From the NCBI GenBank assembly GCA_016213735.1, contig JACQZU010000015.1:26829-90828 (forward strand): a DNA stretch of 64,000 bases, in the 5' to 3' direction. Made by a program: the position numbers and the translations under genes. The stretch is from Acidobacteriota bacterium. GTDB lineage: Bacteria; Acidobacteriota; Holophagae; Holophagales; Holophagaceae. Below the pieces are notes generated by a model that was not told the origin of the DNA, searched no databases, and saw only the letters and a program-made list of their open reading frames with translations. This document shows, in pieces, positions 8,056 to 15,959 of the stretch (within the stretch, counting starts at the first letter, position 1; each line of letters begins with the position of its first letter).

Positions 8056-9024
8056 ATGGACGCCCATCCCACCGCGACGGCTGATTCCAGGAATCCCGAA
8101 TCCCTGCGGACCGCGATCCTTAGAGGTCTTTCGCACCTCCAGGCGGTCCTGGTGGGAAAGGACCTCCAGGTTCGCCGGGCCATGGCCGCCATGCTGTCCG
8201 GCGGGCACCTTCTCATCGAGGACCTTCCAGGGGTGGGGAAGACCACACTGGCGCGCGGCCTGGCCCGCATCCTGGGCGGACGCTTCCAGCGGGTGCAGGG
8301 AACCAACGACTTGCTTCCCTCGGACCTCCTGGGGGTGCACCTATGGGAGGCAGCTTCCCAGTCCTTCCGTTTCCAGCCCGGGCCGGTCTTCTGCAACGTG
8401 CTGTTGCTGGACGAGTTGAACCGGATCGGACCCAAGACCCAGAGCGCCATGCTGGAGGTGATGGTCGAGGGGCAGGTCACCCTCGACCGGAACACCCATC
8501 CCCTCCCCGATCCTTTCTACCTGATCGCCACCCAGAACCCCATGGACCACTCCGGGACCTTTCCCCTTCCCGAAAGCCAGTTGGATCGCTTCGCGTGCGT
8601 GCTCCACCTGGGCTATCCGGAGTCCGCCCCCGAGGCCCGGGTGCTCCGGGGGGAGGCCGGAATGGACAGGCTCCAGCAGCTCGAACCCACGCTGGACATG
8701 GATGGCTGGAGGCTGGCCCGCGCCCAGGTGAGGAAAGTCGGGCTTTCGGAACCCATCCTGGATTATGTGGAGCGGGTGGCATCGAGAATCCGCACCGAGG
8801 GGGCCTTCTGCTCGACCCGGGCCCTCCGGCAATGGATCGGACTCGCCCAGGCCGAGGCTTGGCTGGAGGGGCGGGCCTTCCTGGTCCCGGACGACCTCCA
8901 GGCGACCCTCGGGGACGCCATGGCCCACCGTGGCACGCTCGACGAGCGTCGGCTCAACCGGGGGGAGCGCAGGGAGCGGCTGGGGCGGGTCCTCGCTGAA
9001 ATCCCAGTGGGGTGGAAGCCTTGA
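8056..9024 (+). CDS. MoxR-family AAA+ ATPase
   Basis: This 322-residue AAA+ protein has Walker A GVGKTT at 59-64, Walker B LLLDELNR at 116-123, sensor-1 region LIATQNPMDHSG and the FPLPESQLDRF block typical of MoxR/RavA-like chaperone ATPases. These proteins usually insert metal cofactors or assemble complexes together with VWA and DUF58 proteins, but no such partner gene follows here. The start ATG at 8056 lies 37 nt after the regulator gene, and the 3' end overlaps the next gene by 13 nt, implying translational coupling with the RodZ-like protein. Confidence 0.9.
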   Translation: MDAHPTATADSRNPESLRTAILRGLSHLQAVLVGKDLQVRRAMAAMLSGGHLLIEDLPGVGKTTLARGLARILGGRFQRVQGTNDLLPSDLLGVHLWEAASQSFRFQPGPVFCNVLLLDELNRIGPKTQSAMLEVMVEGQVTLDRNTHPLPDPFYLIATQNPMDHSGTFPLPESQLDRFACVLHLGYPESAPEARVLRGEAGMDRLQQLEPTLDMDGWRLARAQVRKVGLSEPILDYVERVASRIRTEGAFCSTRALRQWIGLAQAEAWLEGRAFLVPDDLQATLGDAMAHRGTLDERRLNRGERRERLGRVLAEIPVGWKP

Positions 9025-9827
9025 TCCGCGGGAAGCTGGGCCCGGCCCTCGAGCAGGCCCGGCTCGACGCGGGGTTTTCCCGCGCCCAGTTCGCCCGCGA
9101 GCTGAACCTCTCCATCACCCTGCTGGAGGCCATCGAGTCCGAATCTTGGACCGAGCTTCCCGCGGGGCTGGAGCGCCCCCTCACCCGGCAGGTGGCGGCC
9201 CGGCTTGGAATCGATCCTTCGGAATTCCCTGACTCCTGGGAGGCAATCCCCGGGGCCGCGGGCTCCGACACCCCCGACCCCCGGCGGGAATGGATGGAAC
9301 GCGCCGTCATGGGGCTCCTGTCCGCGGGGTCCGTGGGGCTGCTCCTCTGGTTGGTGATTCCCGGACCCCGCATCCGGGCCGGGGCCTCCACCGGTCCGAA
9401 AACCCTCCCTTCGCCCGTTCACGCCCCGGTCCCCGCGGCGCCCCCGGACCAGCCCTACCCCGTGATCGGAGAACTGATCCCCGAGGCTCCCAGGAACGAG
9501 GACGGCATCCTCGTGACCATCCGTGCCCTGGACGCGACCCAGGCGAGTCTGGAATCGGAGGCGGGAAGGAATGCCCGGGTGGTCCAGGTTTCCGAACCCT
9601 GGCGGTTCCGGGTCAAGGGCCCCTTCGTCATCACCCTGGAGAATGCGGGGGTGGTCAAGCTCGAGGTCGGGGGTCGGCTCATCCCCCATGGCCAGAGCGT
9701 GGGCGAAGCCTGGACCGGGCGCTTCGGTCCCGAAGGCCAGTGGATTCCCCGAGGAGCTCCCGAAGTTCCCGCCAAGGCCTCCGCGCCGGAAACCGATCCC
9801 GTTGGGGAGGAGGGGGGCCGTCCCTGA
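9012..9827 (+). CDS. RodZ-like HTH membrane protein
   Basis: This 271-residue protein has an N-terminal HTH_25-type helix-turn-helix (residues 8-50, with ALEQARLDAGFSRAQFAREL), one transmembrane segment (about 98-116) and a periplasmic C-terminal domain (160-235) resembling DUF4115 of RodZ. RodZ links MreB to the cell-wall elongation machinery. The GTG start at 9012 overlaps moxR; a TTG at 9021 is an alternative. A Pro/Ala-rich linker (118-150) separates the membrane anchor from the domain, as in RodZ. Whether it is true RodZ or a RodZ-like paralogue cannot be decided here. Confidence 0.75.
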   Translation: MEALIRGKLGPALEQARLDAGFSRAQFARELNLSITLLEAIESESWTELPAGLERPLTRQVAARLGIDPSEFPDSWEAIPGAAGSDTPDPRREWMERAVMGLLSAGSVGLLLWLVIPGPRIRAGASTGPKTLPSPVHAPVPAAPPDQPYPVIGELIPEAPRNEDGILVTIRALDATQASLESEAGRNARVVQVSEPWRFRVKGPFVITLENAGVVKLEVGGRLIPHGQSVGEAWTGRFGPEGQWIPRGAPEVPAKASAPETDPVGEEGGRP

Positions 9828-9846
9828 TACCTTAGGGGGACCTGCC

Positions 9847-10938
9847 ATGCATCCCCTCGTCGAGAAATTCCTCCAGGGCGATCTGCCCGAGCCGATGGCC
9901 AATGCCTTGGTGGGAGGGAGCCTTCCCGTTCCCTCCATCGACCTGCTCCAGGCCCTCGCCTACGCCGTTTTCCGCGAAACGCCCTTCGCCCCGAGGGCCG
10001 CCGAGACCCTCGAGAGCATGCCTGAGGGGGTTCTCCAAGGAGCCATCGCTGGGCCCGTGAACCCCCCGGACCCGCTGGGGCTCATCTGCCGGTACCGGAA
10101 GGAGCCCGCCCTGCTTGAGCAGGCGATGCTCCACGAGGATTTCACCTCCGCGTGGATGGAACGGGTGGTGCCCCATCTCCCTGGAAGCGTGCTGGACCTT
10201 CCCCTGAACAACCAGGTGATGTGGATCGAGCGCCCCATCATCCTCGATCACCTCGAGGAGCACCCGGAAGGGGATTACAACCTCAAGCGCAAGATCCAGG
10301 AATTCCGCCGCGATGTGCTCCGGCTCATTGCCCCCGAGATCGCGAAGGAGCGCCTGGAACTCATCGACGAGGTGGAGGCCGGGCGCCTGGACAAGGCCTG
10401 GGCCGAGCTTCCCTTGCCCCAGGAGGCATCGGACGAGGAGTCCCTCACGGACCACCAGGCCCGGGAACGGGCGGAGAAGCTCCTGAGATCCATCAAGGAG
10501 GAGGGGGGCGAGGAACCCACCCTCACCCTCACCCAGCGGGTCATGAAATTGAAGACCAACCAGAAGATCATCCTGGCCATCAAGGGGGGGAAGGAGGAGC
10601 GGACCCTGCTCATCCGCGAGTCCAATCGCCTCATCCAGGTGGCGGTGGTCCGCAATGGCCGCATCACTGAAGGCGAGATCACCTACATCGCACAGATGCG
10701 TACCGTCACGGACGAGGTCCTTCGAATCATCAGCATGAACAGGGAATGGATGAAGAAGTACCCCATCGTGAAGAACCTCGTCATGAACCCGCGAACCCCC
10801 CTTCCGCTGGCCATGAACAATCTCCGCCGCATCCGGGAGTTCGACCTGAAGCTCATGGCCAAAGACCGCAACGTGTCCGAGGCCCTCCGCCGGGAGGCCA
10901 AGCGGCTGGCCGAGCCCAGGGGAGGAACTCCGCAGTAG
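9847..10938 (+). CDS. Conserved protein of unknown function
   Basis: I do not recognise this 363-residue cytoplasmic protein by name. It has no signal peptide or membrane segment. Residues 1-130 are helical with repeated Pro/Leu patterns, about 195-235 is acidic and charged, and 240-360 is a basic, helix-rich domain with blocks such as KGGKEERTLLIRE and MNPRTPLPLAMNNL. A strong AGGGGG stands 7 nt before ATG 9847, and it follows the RodZ-like gene by 19 nt, so it is probably in the same transcript. The ordinary codon pattern and strong RBS support a real gene. Confidence 0.8.
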   Translation: MHPLVEKFLQGDLPEPMANALVGGSLPVPSIDLLQALAYAVFRETPFAPRAAETLESMPEGVLQGAIAGPVNPPDPLGLICRYRKEPALLEQAMLHEDFTSAWMERVVPHLPGSVLDLPLNNQVMWIERPIILDHLEEHPEGDYNLKRKIQEFRRDVLRLIAPEIAKERLELIDEVEAGRLDKAWAELPLPQEASDEESLTDHQARERAEKLLRSIKEEGGEEPTLTLTQRVMKLKTNQKIILAIKGGKEERTLLIRESNRLIQVAVVRNGRITEGEITYIAQMRTVTDEVLRIISMNREWMKKYPIVKNLVMNPRTPLPLAMNNLRRIREFDLKLMAKDRNVSEALRREAKRLAEPRGGTPQ

Positions 10939-10983
10939 CCCCACCCCCGCCCGGTCCATTCCTGCCGACCGTTGACTTCAATT

Positions 10984-11012
10984 CCCGAAGGCCCCCACCG
11001 GGGGCCTTCGGG
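10984..11012. terminator. GC-rich hairpin, probable terminator
   Basis: A perfect 13-bp stem (10984-10996 with 11000-11012) and a 3-nt loop are followed on the + strand by only TTT. It lies 46 nt after the stop of the unknown gene and can terminate in either direction. Its core (GGCCCCC loop GGGGGCC) and flanking TTTGGAGCGG are shared with the hairpin at 11174-11205. Confidence 0.6.
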
Positions 11013-11170
11013 TTTGGAGCGGTGACGGGGTTTCCCTCCGGCCCTGCGGGCCTCCGGGCCGCGCGGCTGGCAGCGCCCGCGCCTCATCCCCTCCGGCAGT
11101 CCACAGGACTGCCTCCAGGGGGCGCTATCGGCGCGCCATCCGCGATTCAATCCCCACCGCCCTCCGTCTC
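11013..11170 (-). other. Structured intergenic element, candidate ncRNA or tRNA relic
   Basis: This stretch lies between two similar hairpins. Read on the minus strand it begins near GGAGGGCGGTG and ends in CACCGCTCCA, which can pair, and it contains a strong internal stem (GGCAGTCC-ACA-GGACTGCC on +). Its minus-strand end CCCCGTCACCGCTCCAAA mirrors the 3' end of the neighbouring tRNA-Gly (CCCCATCGCCCGCTCCAAA), and each is followed by a GGCCCCC hairpin. No full cloverleaf or anticodon arm can be drawn. It could be a tRNA relic, a structured small RNA, or a dispersed repeat. Confidence 0.35.
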
Positions 11171-11173
11171 AAT

Positions 11174-11205
11174 ATCCAACGGCCCCCGTTCGGGGGCCGT
11201 TGGAT
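11174..11205. terminator. Hairpin immediately after tRNA-Gly
   Basis: A perfect 14-bp stem (11174-11187 with 11192-11205) and a 4-nt loop start 2 nt beyond the encoded CCA of tRNA-Gly on the minus strand. There is no U-tract after the stem, so it may serve as a terminator, a 3'-end protection structure or a processing signal. Confidence 0.6.
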
Positions 11206-11206
11206 T

Positions 11207-11281
11207 TGGAGCGGGCGATGGGGATTGAACCCACGACATCAAGCTTGGGAAGCTTGCGTTCTACCACTGAACTACGCCCGC
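11207..11281 (-). tRNA. tRNA-Gly (anticodon CCC)
   Basis: Read on the minus strand, a full cloverleaf forms: acceptor GCGGGCG/CGCCCGC, D-arm GTTC...GAAC, anticodon stem CAAGC/GCTTG with loop TTCCCAA (anticodon CCC, reads GGG), T-arm containing GTTCAATCC, discriminator T and an encoded CCA. U73 is normal for bacterial glycine tRNAs. The 5' end lies only 10 nt downstream of the lpxK stop on the same strand, so it is likely excised from an lpxK transcript. Confidence 0.95.
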
Positions 11282-11291
11282 AGCGGCCTCT

Positions 11292-12365
11292 TCATGCTAA
11301 TGGGTCGGGGGCCCCGGGGGAAGGCCCGGGGGGGGGCAGGGCCTCCAGCCTCCCGACGACCCAATCGAACAGCGGCTCGATTCCGACGGGGGCCTGCTCT
11401 GCGACGAAGAGGGGCAGGCTCAGGAGGGCCAAATGCCTTCCATCGAGTTTCACGGCGTCCTTCTCGGTGCAAACCAGGCCCACGGCACCCGCCCGGGTGG
11501 CTTCCAGTTCCATCAGCAAGAGTTCCCTCGGAGTGATCCTGTGGTGGTCGGGGAACGATTTTGTCTCCACCCAGCGGACCCCCGCCACGAGGAGGTCCGC
11601 GAAGAAGGCTTCGGGGTGGCCCAGGGCCCCGAAGGCCAGGTAGGGTCCCTGGATCCCGGAGGGCAGGGCAAAGATCTGCCCTTGCGGCCAAGCTCGGAGC
11701 CGCTGGATCCGGAAATCCACGAAGAACACGGGGCCCCCGGATCCGTGGCGCTCCCACCAGGCGAGGATCTCCTCCCGGGGGGACCTCGAGGCCCGGGTGA
11801 CCACCAGGGCATGGGCCCGGCGGGCGGAATCCATGGGCTCCCGGAGTGGGCCAAGCGGAAGGCAGTGGCCGTTGCCCCAGCGCCGAACCCCGTCGAGCAG
11901 AAGGAGGTCCAGGTCCCGGTGGAGCGCACGGTGCTGGAAACCGTCGTCCAGAATCAGGCACCGCGGAGGGAAGGGAGCCTCCAGGGCGAGGAGGCCGGCC
12001 TCTAGCCTCCGGCGGCCCACCACCACCCTGCGGTTTCCCAGCTTGGAAGCGAGGAGGACCGGTTCATCACCCGCCAGGGCGGGGTCCGAGGAGGCCAGGA
12101 CCTCCATGGGGTCTTCCTTTCGGCGGCCTCCATAACCCCTGCTGAGGACCTGGTTGCTCCAGCCCTGGGCCTGAAGGTGCTCCGCCAGGGCGAGGGTCAA
12201 GGGGGTCTTTCCGGTGCCTCCCGAGCTCAGGTTGCCGATGGAAAGGACCGGCACGGGGAGCCGAGCGCACCTGGAGGGGTCCCGGTCGAAGGCGCGGTTC
12301 CGGAGCCTCACCACCCCGGCGTAGAGGGGGGTCAAGGGGGCGAGGAAGATCCGGAGGAGGTCCAT
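11292..12365 (-). CDS. lpxK: Tetraacyldisaccharide 4'-kinase (lipid A biosynthesis)
   Basis: LpxK phosphorylates the 4' position of the lipid A disaccharide at the inner membrane. The 357-residue protein has the normal family length, an N-terminal membrane-associated helix (LRIFLAPLTPLYAGVVRLRN), the P-loop NLSSGGTGKTP, and the family motifs SRGYGG, GDEP.LLA and LDDGFQHRAL. C-terminal VCTEKDAVKL also fits LpxK. The start ATG is at 12365 on the minus strand. Its presence shows the organism makes lipid A. The gene stands alone apart from the tRNA-Gly that follows 10 nt after its stop. Confidence 0.95.
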   Translation of the reverse strand: MDLLRIFLAPLTPLYAGVVRLRNRAFDRDPSRCARLPVPVLSIGNLSSGGTGKTPLTLALAEHLQAQGWSNQVLSRGYGGRRKEDPMEVLASSDPALAGDEPVLLASKLGNRRVVVGRRRLEAGLLALEAPFPPRCLILDDGFQHRALHRDLDLLLLDGVRRWGNGHCLPLGPLREPMDSARRAHALVVTRASRSPREEILAWWERHGSGGPVFFVDFRIQRLRAWPQGQIFALPSGIQGPYLAFGALGHPEAFFADLLVAGVRWVETKSFPDHHRITPRELLLMELEATRAGAVGLVCTEKDAVKLDGRHLALLSLPLFVAEQAPVGIEPLFDWVVGRLEALPPPGPSPGAPDPLA

Positions 12366-12486
12366 GGGAGGCGACAGGGCCCATTCTCGCCCGTGGGAAC
12401 GGCCATTGTTCCTGGGTGGAGAAAAAAACCTGGTGGCCCGGAATAGGGTTCGCGCTACATTTTGTTAACTCACCCCGGAGGGTACA

Positions 12487-12942
12487 GTGCTTCCGTTATC
12501 GCAAACCGCTGGATATGCCGTCCTTGCCCTGAGCTGCCTGAAGGATCCGGGCGGAGACCCCACCCTGGTCCAGGATGTGGCCGACCGCACGGGGATCCCC
12601 AAGCCCTACCTGTCCAAGTTGATGAATATTCTTGGACGGAAAGGGATTGTGAAGACCAAGCGGGGAAACCAGGGTGGCGTGGTCCTCTCCAGGAGCGCGG
12701 GGGAGATCTCCCTGGACCAGATCCAGGAGCTGGTGGAAGGAACGGGGTGGAGGGAAGAGTGTGTGCTGGGCTTGAGTCACTGTTCTGACGAGCGCGCCTG
12801 CCCCGCCCATGAATTCTGGAAGGGCGAGCGGGAGCGGATCTTTGAGGTCCTCAGGGGCATTACCCTCGCGGAGGTGGCGGCCTTCGAGCAGAGCACCCGC
12901 AGCGAGCGTCTGAAGGACGCCCTGAAGAAGAAGGGCGTTTAG
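12487..12942 (+). CDS. Rrf2-family transcriptional regulator, probable Fe-S or redox sensor
   Basis: This 151-residue protein has an Rrf2 winged helix (residues 1-85, including the recognition region GIPKPYLSKLMNILGRKGIV and wing RGNQGG). Three cysteines at 92, 99 and 105 occupy nearly the same positions as the [2Fe-2S] ligands of IscR (92, 98, 104), so cluster binding and iron, NO or redox sensing are likely. The GTG start at 12487 follows GGAGGG by 4 nt. No isc or suf operon is adjacent, so its targets are not evident from the window. Confidence 0.9.
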   Translation: MLPLSQTAGYAVLALSCLKDPGGDPTLVQDVADRTGIPKPYLSKLMNILGRKGIVKTKRGNQGGVVLSRSAGEISLDQIQELVEGTGWREECVLGLSHCSDERACPAHEFWKGERERIFEVLRGITLAEVAAFEQSTRSERLKDALKKKGV

Positions 12943-13049
12943 GTTCGGAACCACCAACCGGGACATGCCTCGACCGGGCCTGGCTGGGCCGGCCCCCTCA
13001 TCCTTTCCCTGCCCAGGCGGGCGGGGTATCGTAATCCCATAGGCCGCGC

Positions 13050-13784
13050 ATGGGCGAACCTTCTAGCTTCATCGACCAGAGCAAGCTTCGCTTCCGCGAG
13101 GGGGAACTGGTCTACAAGAAGGGCGAAATGGCCCAGCAGATGTATGTCATTCTCGCGGGCAAGGTGCGCCTCTACAACGGGGAGGAGGCGAGCGGGGACT
13201 GGAGCGAGGAGCTCTCCAAGGGTGATTTCTTCGGGGAGGGCAGCCTGCTGGAGGCCATCGCGCGCGCGCATACCGCCGTCGCCCTGGAGGACAGCGAACT
13301 CATCGCCATCACCCGCGGGACCTTTCTGCGCATGATCAGGCAGAACCCTGAGGTGAGCATCAAGATGATGCAGCGCCTCGCCCAGAGGAACCGCGAGATC
13401 TCCGCCAAGGTCGAGAACCAGGAGACGCAGAAAACCGCCAGCCAGAAGGTCAAGCCGCCTCAGCAGAACGCTCTTCTCGTGTCCGTGGTCTCGGGCCGCA
13501 AGTTCCCCATCATGAGCCACGGTGCGCTCATCGGGCGCTTCGACCCCAACACGGGCATCCACCCTGACATCGACCTCACCGAAGAGGACAGCCAGCTCAG
13601 CGTGAGCCGGCGCCACGCCCGCATCCTGTGCGAACACGGCCGGTACTTCCTCGTGGAAGAGCACGGAGTGACCAACGGCACCTACATCAAGGGCGAGCGC
13701 CTCCAGGCCGGGGACGCCCGCGAACTCAAGCCTGGCGACCGGGTGGGTTTCGGGATGGTGGTGCTCTTCTTCGAGAAGACCTGA
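13050..13784 (+). CDS. Cyclic-nucleotide-binding/FHA domain protein
   Basis: This 244-residue cytoplasmic signalling protein has a cNMP-binding (CRP-like) beta-barrel at residues 10-115 (GELVYKKGEMAQQMYVILAGKVRL; GDFFGEGSLLE). A linker of about 30 residues leads to a forkhead-associated domain at 145-243 with IGRFDPNTG, SVSRRHARI and NGTYIKGERL, which binds phosphothreonine. There is no HTH, so it is not a CRP transcription factor. The two domains suggest coupling between nucleotide level and Ser/Thr phosphorylation. It is followed 4 nt later by a small gene and then a membrane protein on the same strand. Confidence 0.9.
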   Translation: MGEPSSFIDQSKLRFREGELVYKKGEMAQQMYVILAGKVRLYNGEEASGDWSEELSKGDFFGEGSLLEAIARAHTAVALEDSELIAITRGTFLRMIRQNPEVSIKMMQRLAQRNREISAKVENQETQKTASQKVKPPQQNALLVSVVSGRKFPIMSHGALIGRFDPNTGIHPDIDLTEEDSQLSVSRRHARILCEHGRYFLVEEHGVTNGTYIKGERLQAGDARELKPGDRVGFGMVVLFFEKT

Positions 13785-13788
13785 GGCC

Positions 13789-14016
13789 GTGTCCTCCCTC
13801 CGTGTCGAGGTCTGGCTCGATGAGCACGGGACCCGGTGGGAATTGGTCCAGCTTGGCCTCGACGAGGTCGGAGGGGGCTGCCTCGTCCGTGAGGGTCCCT
13901 CGCATGCGCAGATTCTGGACGGAGACCTTCGAGAGGGCTTCCATGTGGTCGCCAGGTTCGGAGACCTTGAAGGCGCGAGAAGCTTCCTCCAGGCCGAGGG
14001 ATTCCACCCGGCGTAG
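13789..14016 (+). CDS. Small protein of unknown function
   Basis: This 75-residue protein has a GTG start 4 nt after the cNMP-FHA stop. I do not recognise a family. The sequence looks like a compact alpha/beta fold (RVEVWLDEHGTRWELVQLGL ... HVVARFGDLEGARSFLQAEG) with no signal peptide or membrane segment. Tight spacing in a + strand series and protein-like composition support it being real, but its short length leaves doubt. Confidence 0.6.
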   Translation: MSSLRVEVWLDEHGTRWELVQLGLDEVGGGCLVREGPSHAQILDGDLREGFHVVARFGDLEGARSFLQAEGFHPA

Positions 14017-14039
14017 AATCCACTGGCGGGAGACGGCCG

Positions 14040-14888
14040 ATGAGCAGCTTCGAACTCGCCAGGCAAGCGTCGGAGCATCTCCGGGCCCATCGCGACCTGG
14101 AAGGCGGGGCTTTCGGCACCTTGCTGGCCCTGCTGGGGGCCCTGTGGGCCACCGCCGCCTTCCCCGCGGCCACGGGATTCACATGGATCCTGGGGCAGGC
14201 CGCCTGGCTCCTCCTCGTCCCCTGGGTGCTCCGGCGAATCCTCCCTGTGGGGCGCCCCTGGCTCTTCCGCCTGGGAATGGCCGCCTTTCCGGCGAATGCC
14301 CTCCTCCTCGGGCTCTGGGCCTTCCTGGAGAGCGCCAAGATCCCCCCCTTCGAGGTGGAGGAGCTTCCCGCACTCCGATGGCTCTTCCCGATCCTCTCCC
14401 TGCTCCTTCCTTGCGTCTACCTGGTGCTCCAATTCCCGGAATGGAGACGCAAGGCCCTCGCCGCCGGTGCCTGCCTCCGGGCCCTCCGCAGCCGCCCGGA
14501 TCCACGGATCCTGGGCGAGTTGTCGGGACTGTCCGCCGCCGCACTCTCCGGAAGTCCCGACCGGGTGGCGCCCTGGGCGGCCTTTCGGTCGGTTCCGGCC
14601 CGGCCCGGGAACTGGCGGCGCTTCCTTCGCCTGGACACGGAGCGCCACGGAGAATGGCGGGTGGCCTTTTCAGACGGCTTCGCCCTCGTGATGTTCCACG
14701 ACGGTAGCCGAATGGAGGCAGTGCCCAGGGGCGGACTCCGGGTGGCGGCTGAGGACCTGCCCACAGGGGAGAAACCTGGACTATGCCTCGCCCGTTGGAA
14801 CTCCCACCTCCACGAGGGACGGATCACGGCCGCGAACCTCGAAAAAATTCAGGCCTGGAACCATCCCACCGTCCCCGGCAAGGGGTAG
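14040..14888 (+). CDS. Membrane protein of unknown function
   Basis: This 282-residue protein has four predicted transmembrane segments in its N-terminal half (about 24-44, 46-65, 75-98, 115-135) and a soluble C-terminal half (150-282) rich in Arg and Trp. I do not recognise a family. It starts at ATG 14040, 23 nt after the small gene, and ends facing etfA with 56 nt between the converging stops. Confidence 0.72.
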   Translation: MSSFELARQASEHLRAHRDLEGGAFGTLLALLGALWATAAFPAATGFTWILGQAAWLLLVPWVLRRILPVGRPWLFRLGMAAFPANALLLGLWAFLESAKIPPFEVEELPALRWLFPILSLLLPCVYLVLQFPEWRRKALAAGACLRALRSRPDPRILGELSGLSAAALSGSPDRVAPWAAFRSVPARPGNWRRFLRLDTERHGEWRVAFSDGFALVMFHDGSRMEAVPRGGLRVAAEDLPTGEKPGLCLARWNSHLHEGRITAANLEKIQAWNHPTVPGKG

Positions 14889-14944
14889 CGATTCAGGTGG
14901 ACCAGAGAGGGCGGGGCGCGTGCGGGGCAGGGGACCGTGGGAGG

Positions 14945-15916
14945 TCAGGACTTTCCGACCCCCAGTTCCCGGGCAGCCTTGGTGAGTTCAGGCACGACCT
15001 CGAAGAGATCGCCCACAATCCCGTAGCTCGCCATCTTGAAAATCGGCGCCTCCGAATCCTTGTTGATCGCCACGATGTACTTGGAGCCGCTCATGCCGGC
15101 CAGGTGCTGGATGGCGCCGCTGATGCCGCAGGCGATGTAGAGGGTCGGGCTCACGACCTTGCCCGTCTGGCCCACCTGCATGCTGTGGGGCACGCCCCAC
15201 CCCGCGTCCACCGCCGCACGGCTGGCCCCAACCACGCCACCGATCGCTTCCGCCAGTTCCTCCAGGATCTTGAAATTCTCCCCCGCCTTCATTCCACGGC
15301 CGCCGCTGACGATCACGTTCGCCTCGGTGAGGTCCACCTTGGCTCCGCCCTTGGCGAGGATCTCCTTGACGATGGTCTTGAAGTCCCCCGCGGGCGCTGG
15401 GAGGGTCTCGAGCGTGCCGGGCCCGGCCTTGGGCTCGGCGGGGAATACGTTGGGCCGGGTGGTGGCGACCTGGATGTCGCTCGAGATGCTGACGGTCGCG
15501 AAGGCCTTTCCCGCGAAAACCGGGCGCACCGCCTGGAGTTTGCCTCCCTCGATGGACAGGGCGGTGACGTCTGCGGCATAACCCGCCCCCAGCCGGGCCG
15601 CCGCGCGGGGAGCCACGTCCTTGCCCAGGGCCGTCGCCGCGGCCAGCAGGACGGTTGCGCCCTGCGCGCGGACTGCGTCGGCCACCGCCTGTGCGTAGAG
15701 GTCGCTCGAGTAGGCCGCGAGCTTGGGATCCACCACGCTGAGGATCTTGTCGGCGCCCCAGGCGGCGGCCTCTTCCTGGCCGGTGGCGGCGGCCCCGACG
15801 AAAAGGGCGCCGAGGGTGGTCCCCGCCGCGTCGGCGAGCCGGCGGCCTGCGCTCAGGGCTTCCGTGGATGGCTTACGAAGTTTCCCGTCCTTCAGTTCGC
15901 AGAAAACCAGAATCAT
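14945..15916 (-). CDS. etfA: Electron transfer flavoprotein, alpha subunit
   Basis: EtfA binds FAD and, with EtfB, carries electrons from acyl-CoA dehydrogenases to the quinone pool. The 323-residue protein has the N-terminal nucleotide-fold domain and the C-terminal FAD-binding domain with [42 protein letters not shown] and AINKD. The start at 15916 ([11 protein letters not shown]) is set by AAAGGA 8 nt upstream and by homology; a longer reading frame exists but overlaps etfB. The gene follows etfB with a 43-nt gap. An acyl-CoA dehydrogenase at 22951-24720 is a possible partner. Confidence 0.96.
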   Translation of the reverse strand: MILVFCELKDGKLRKPSTEALSAGRRLADAAGTTLGALFVGAAATGQEEAAAWGADKILSVVDPKLAAYSSDLYAQAVADAVRAQGATVLLAAATALGKDVAPRAAARLGAGYAADVTALSIEGGKLQAVRPVFAGKAFATVSISSDIQVATTRPNVFPAEPKAGPGTLETLPAPAGDFKTIVKEILAKGGAKVDLTEANVIVSGGRGMKAGENFKILEELAEAIGGVVGASRAAVDAGWGVPHSMQVGQTGKVVSPTLYIACGISGAIQHLAGMSGSKYIVAINKDSEAPIFKMASYGIVGDLFEVVPELTKAARELGVGKS

Positions 15917-15959
15917 GTTCGTATCCTTTTCGATGGGTTCGGAGCGGGATGGAATCCGG

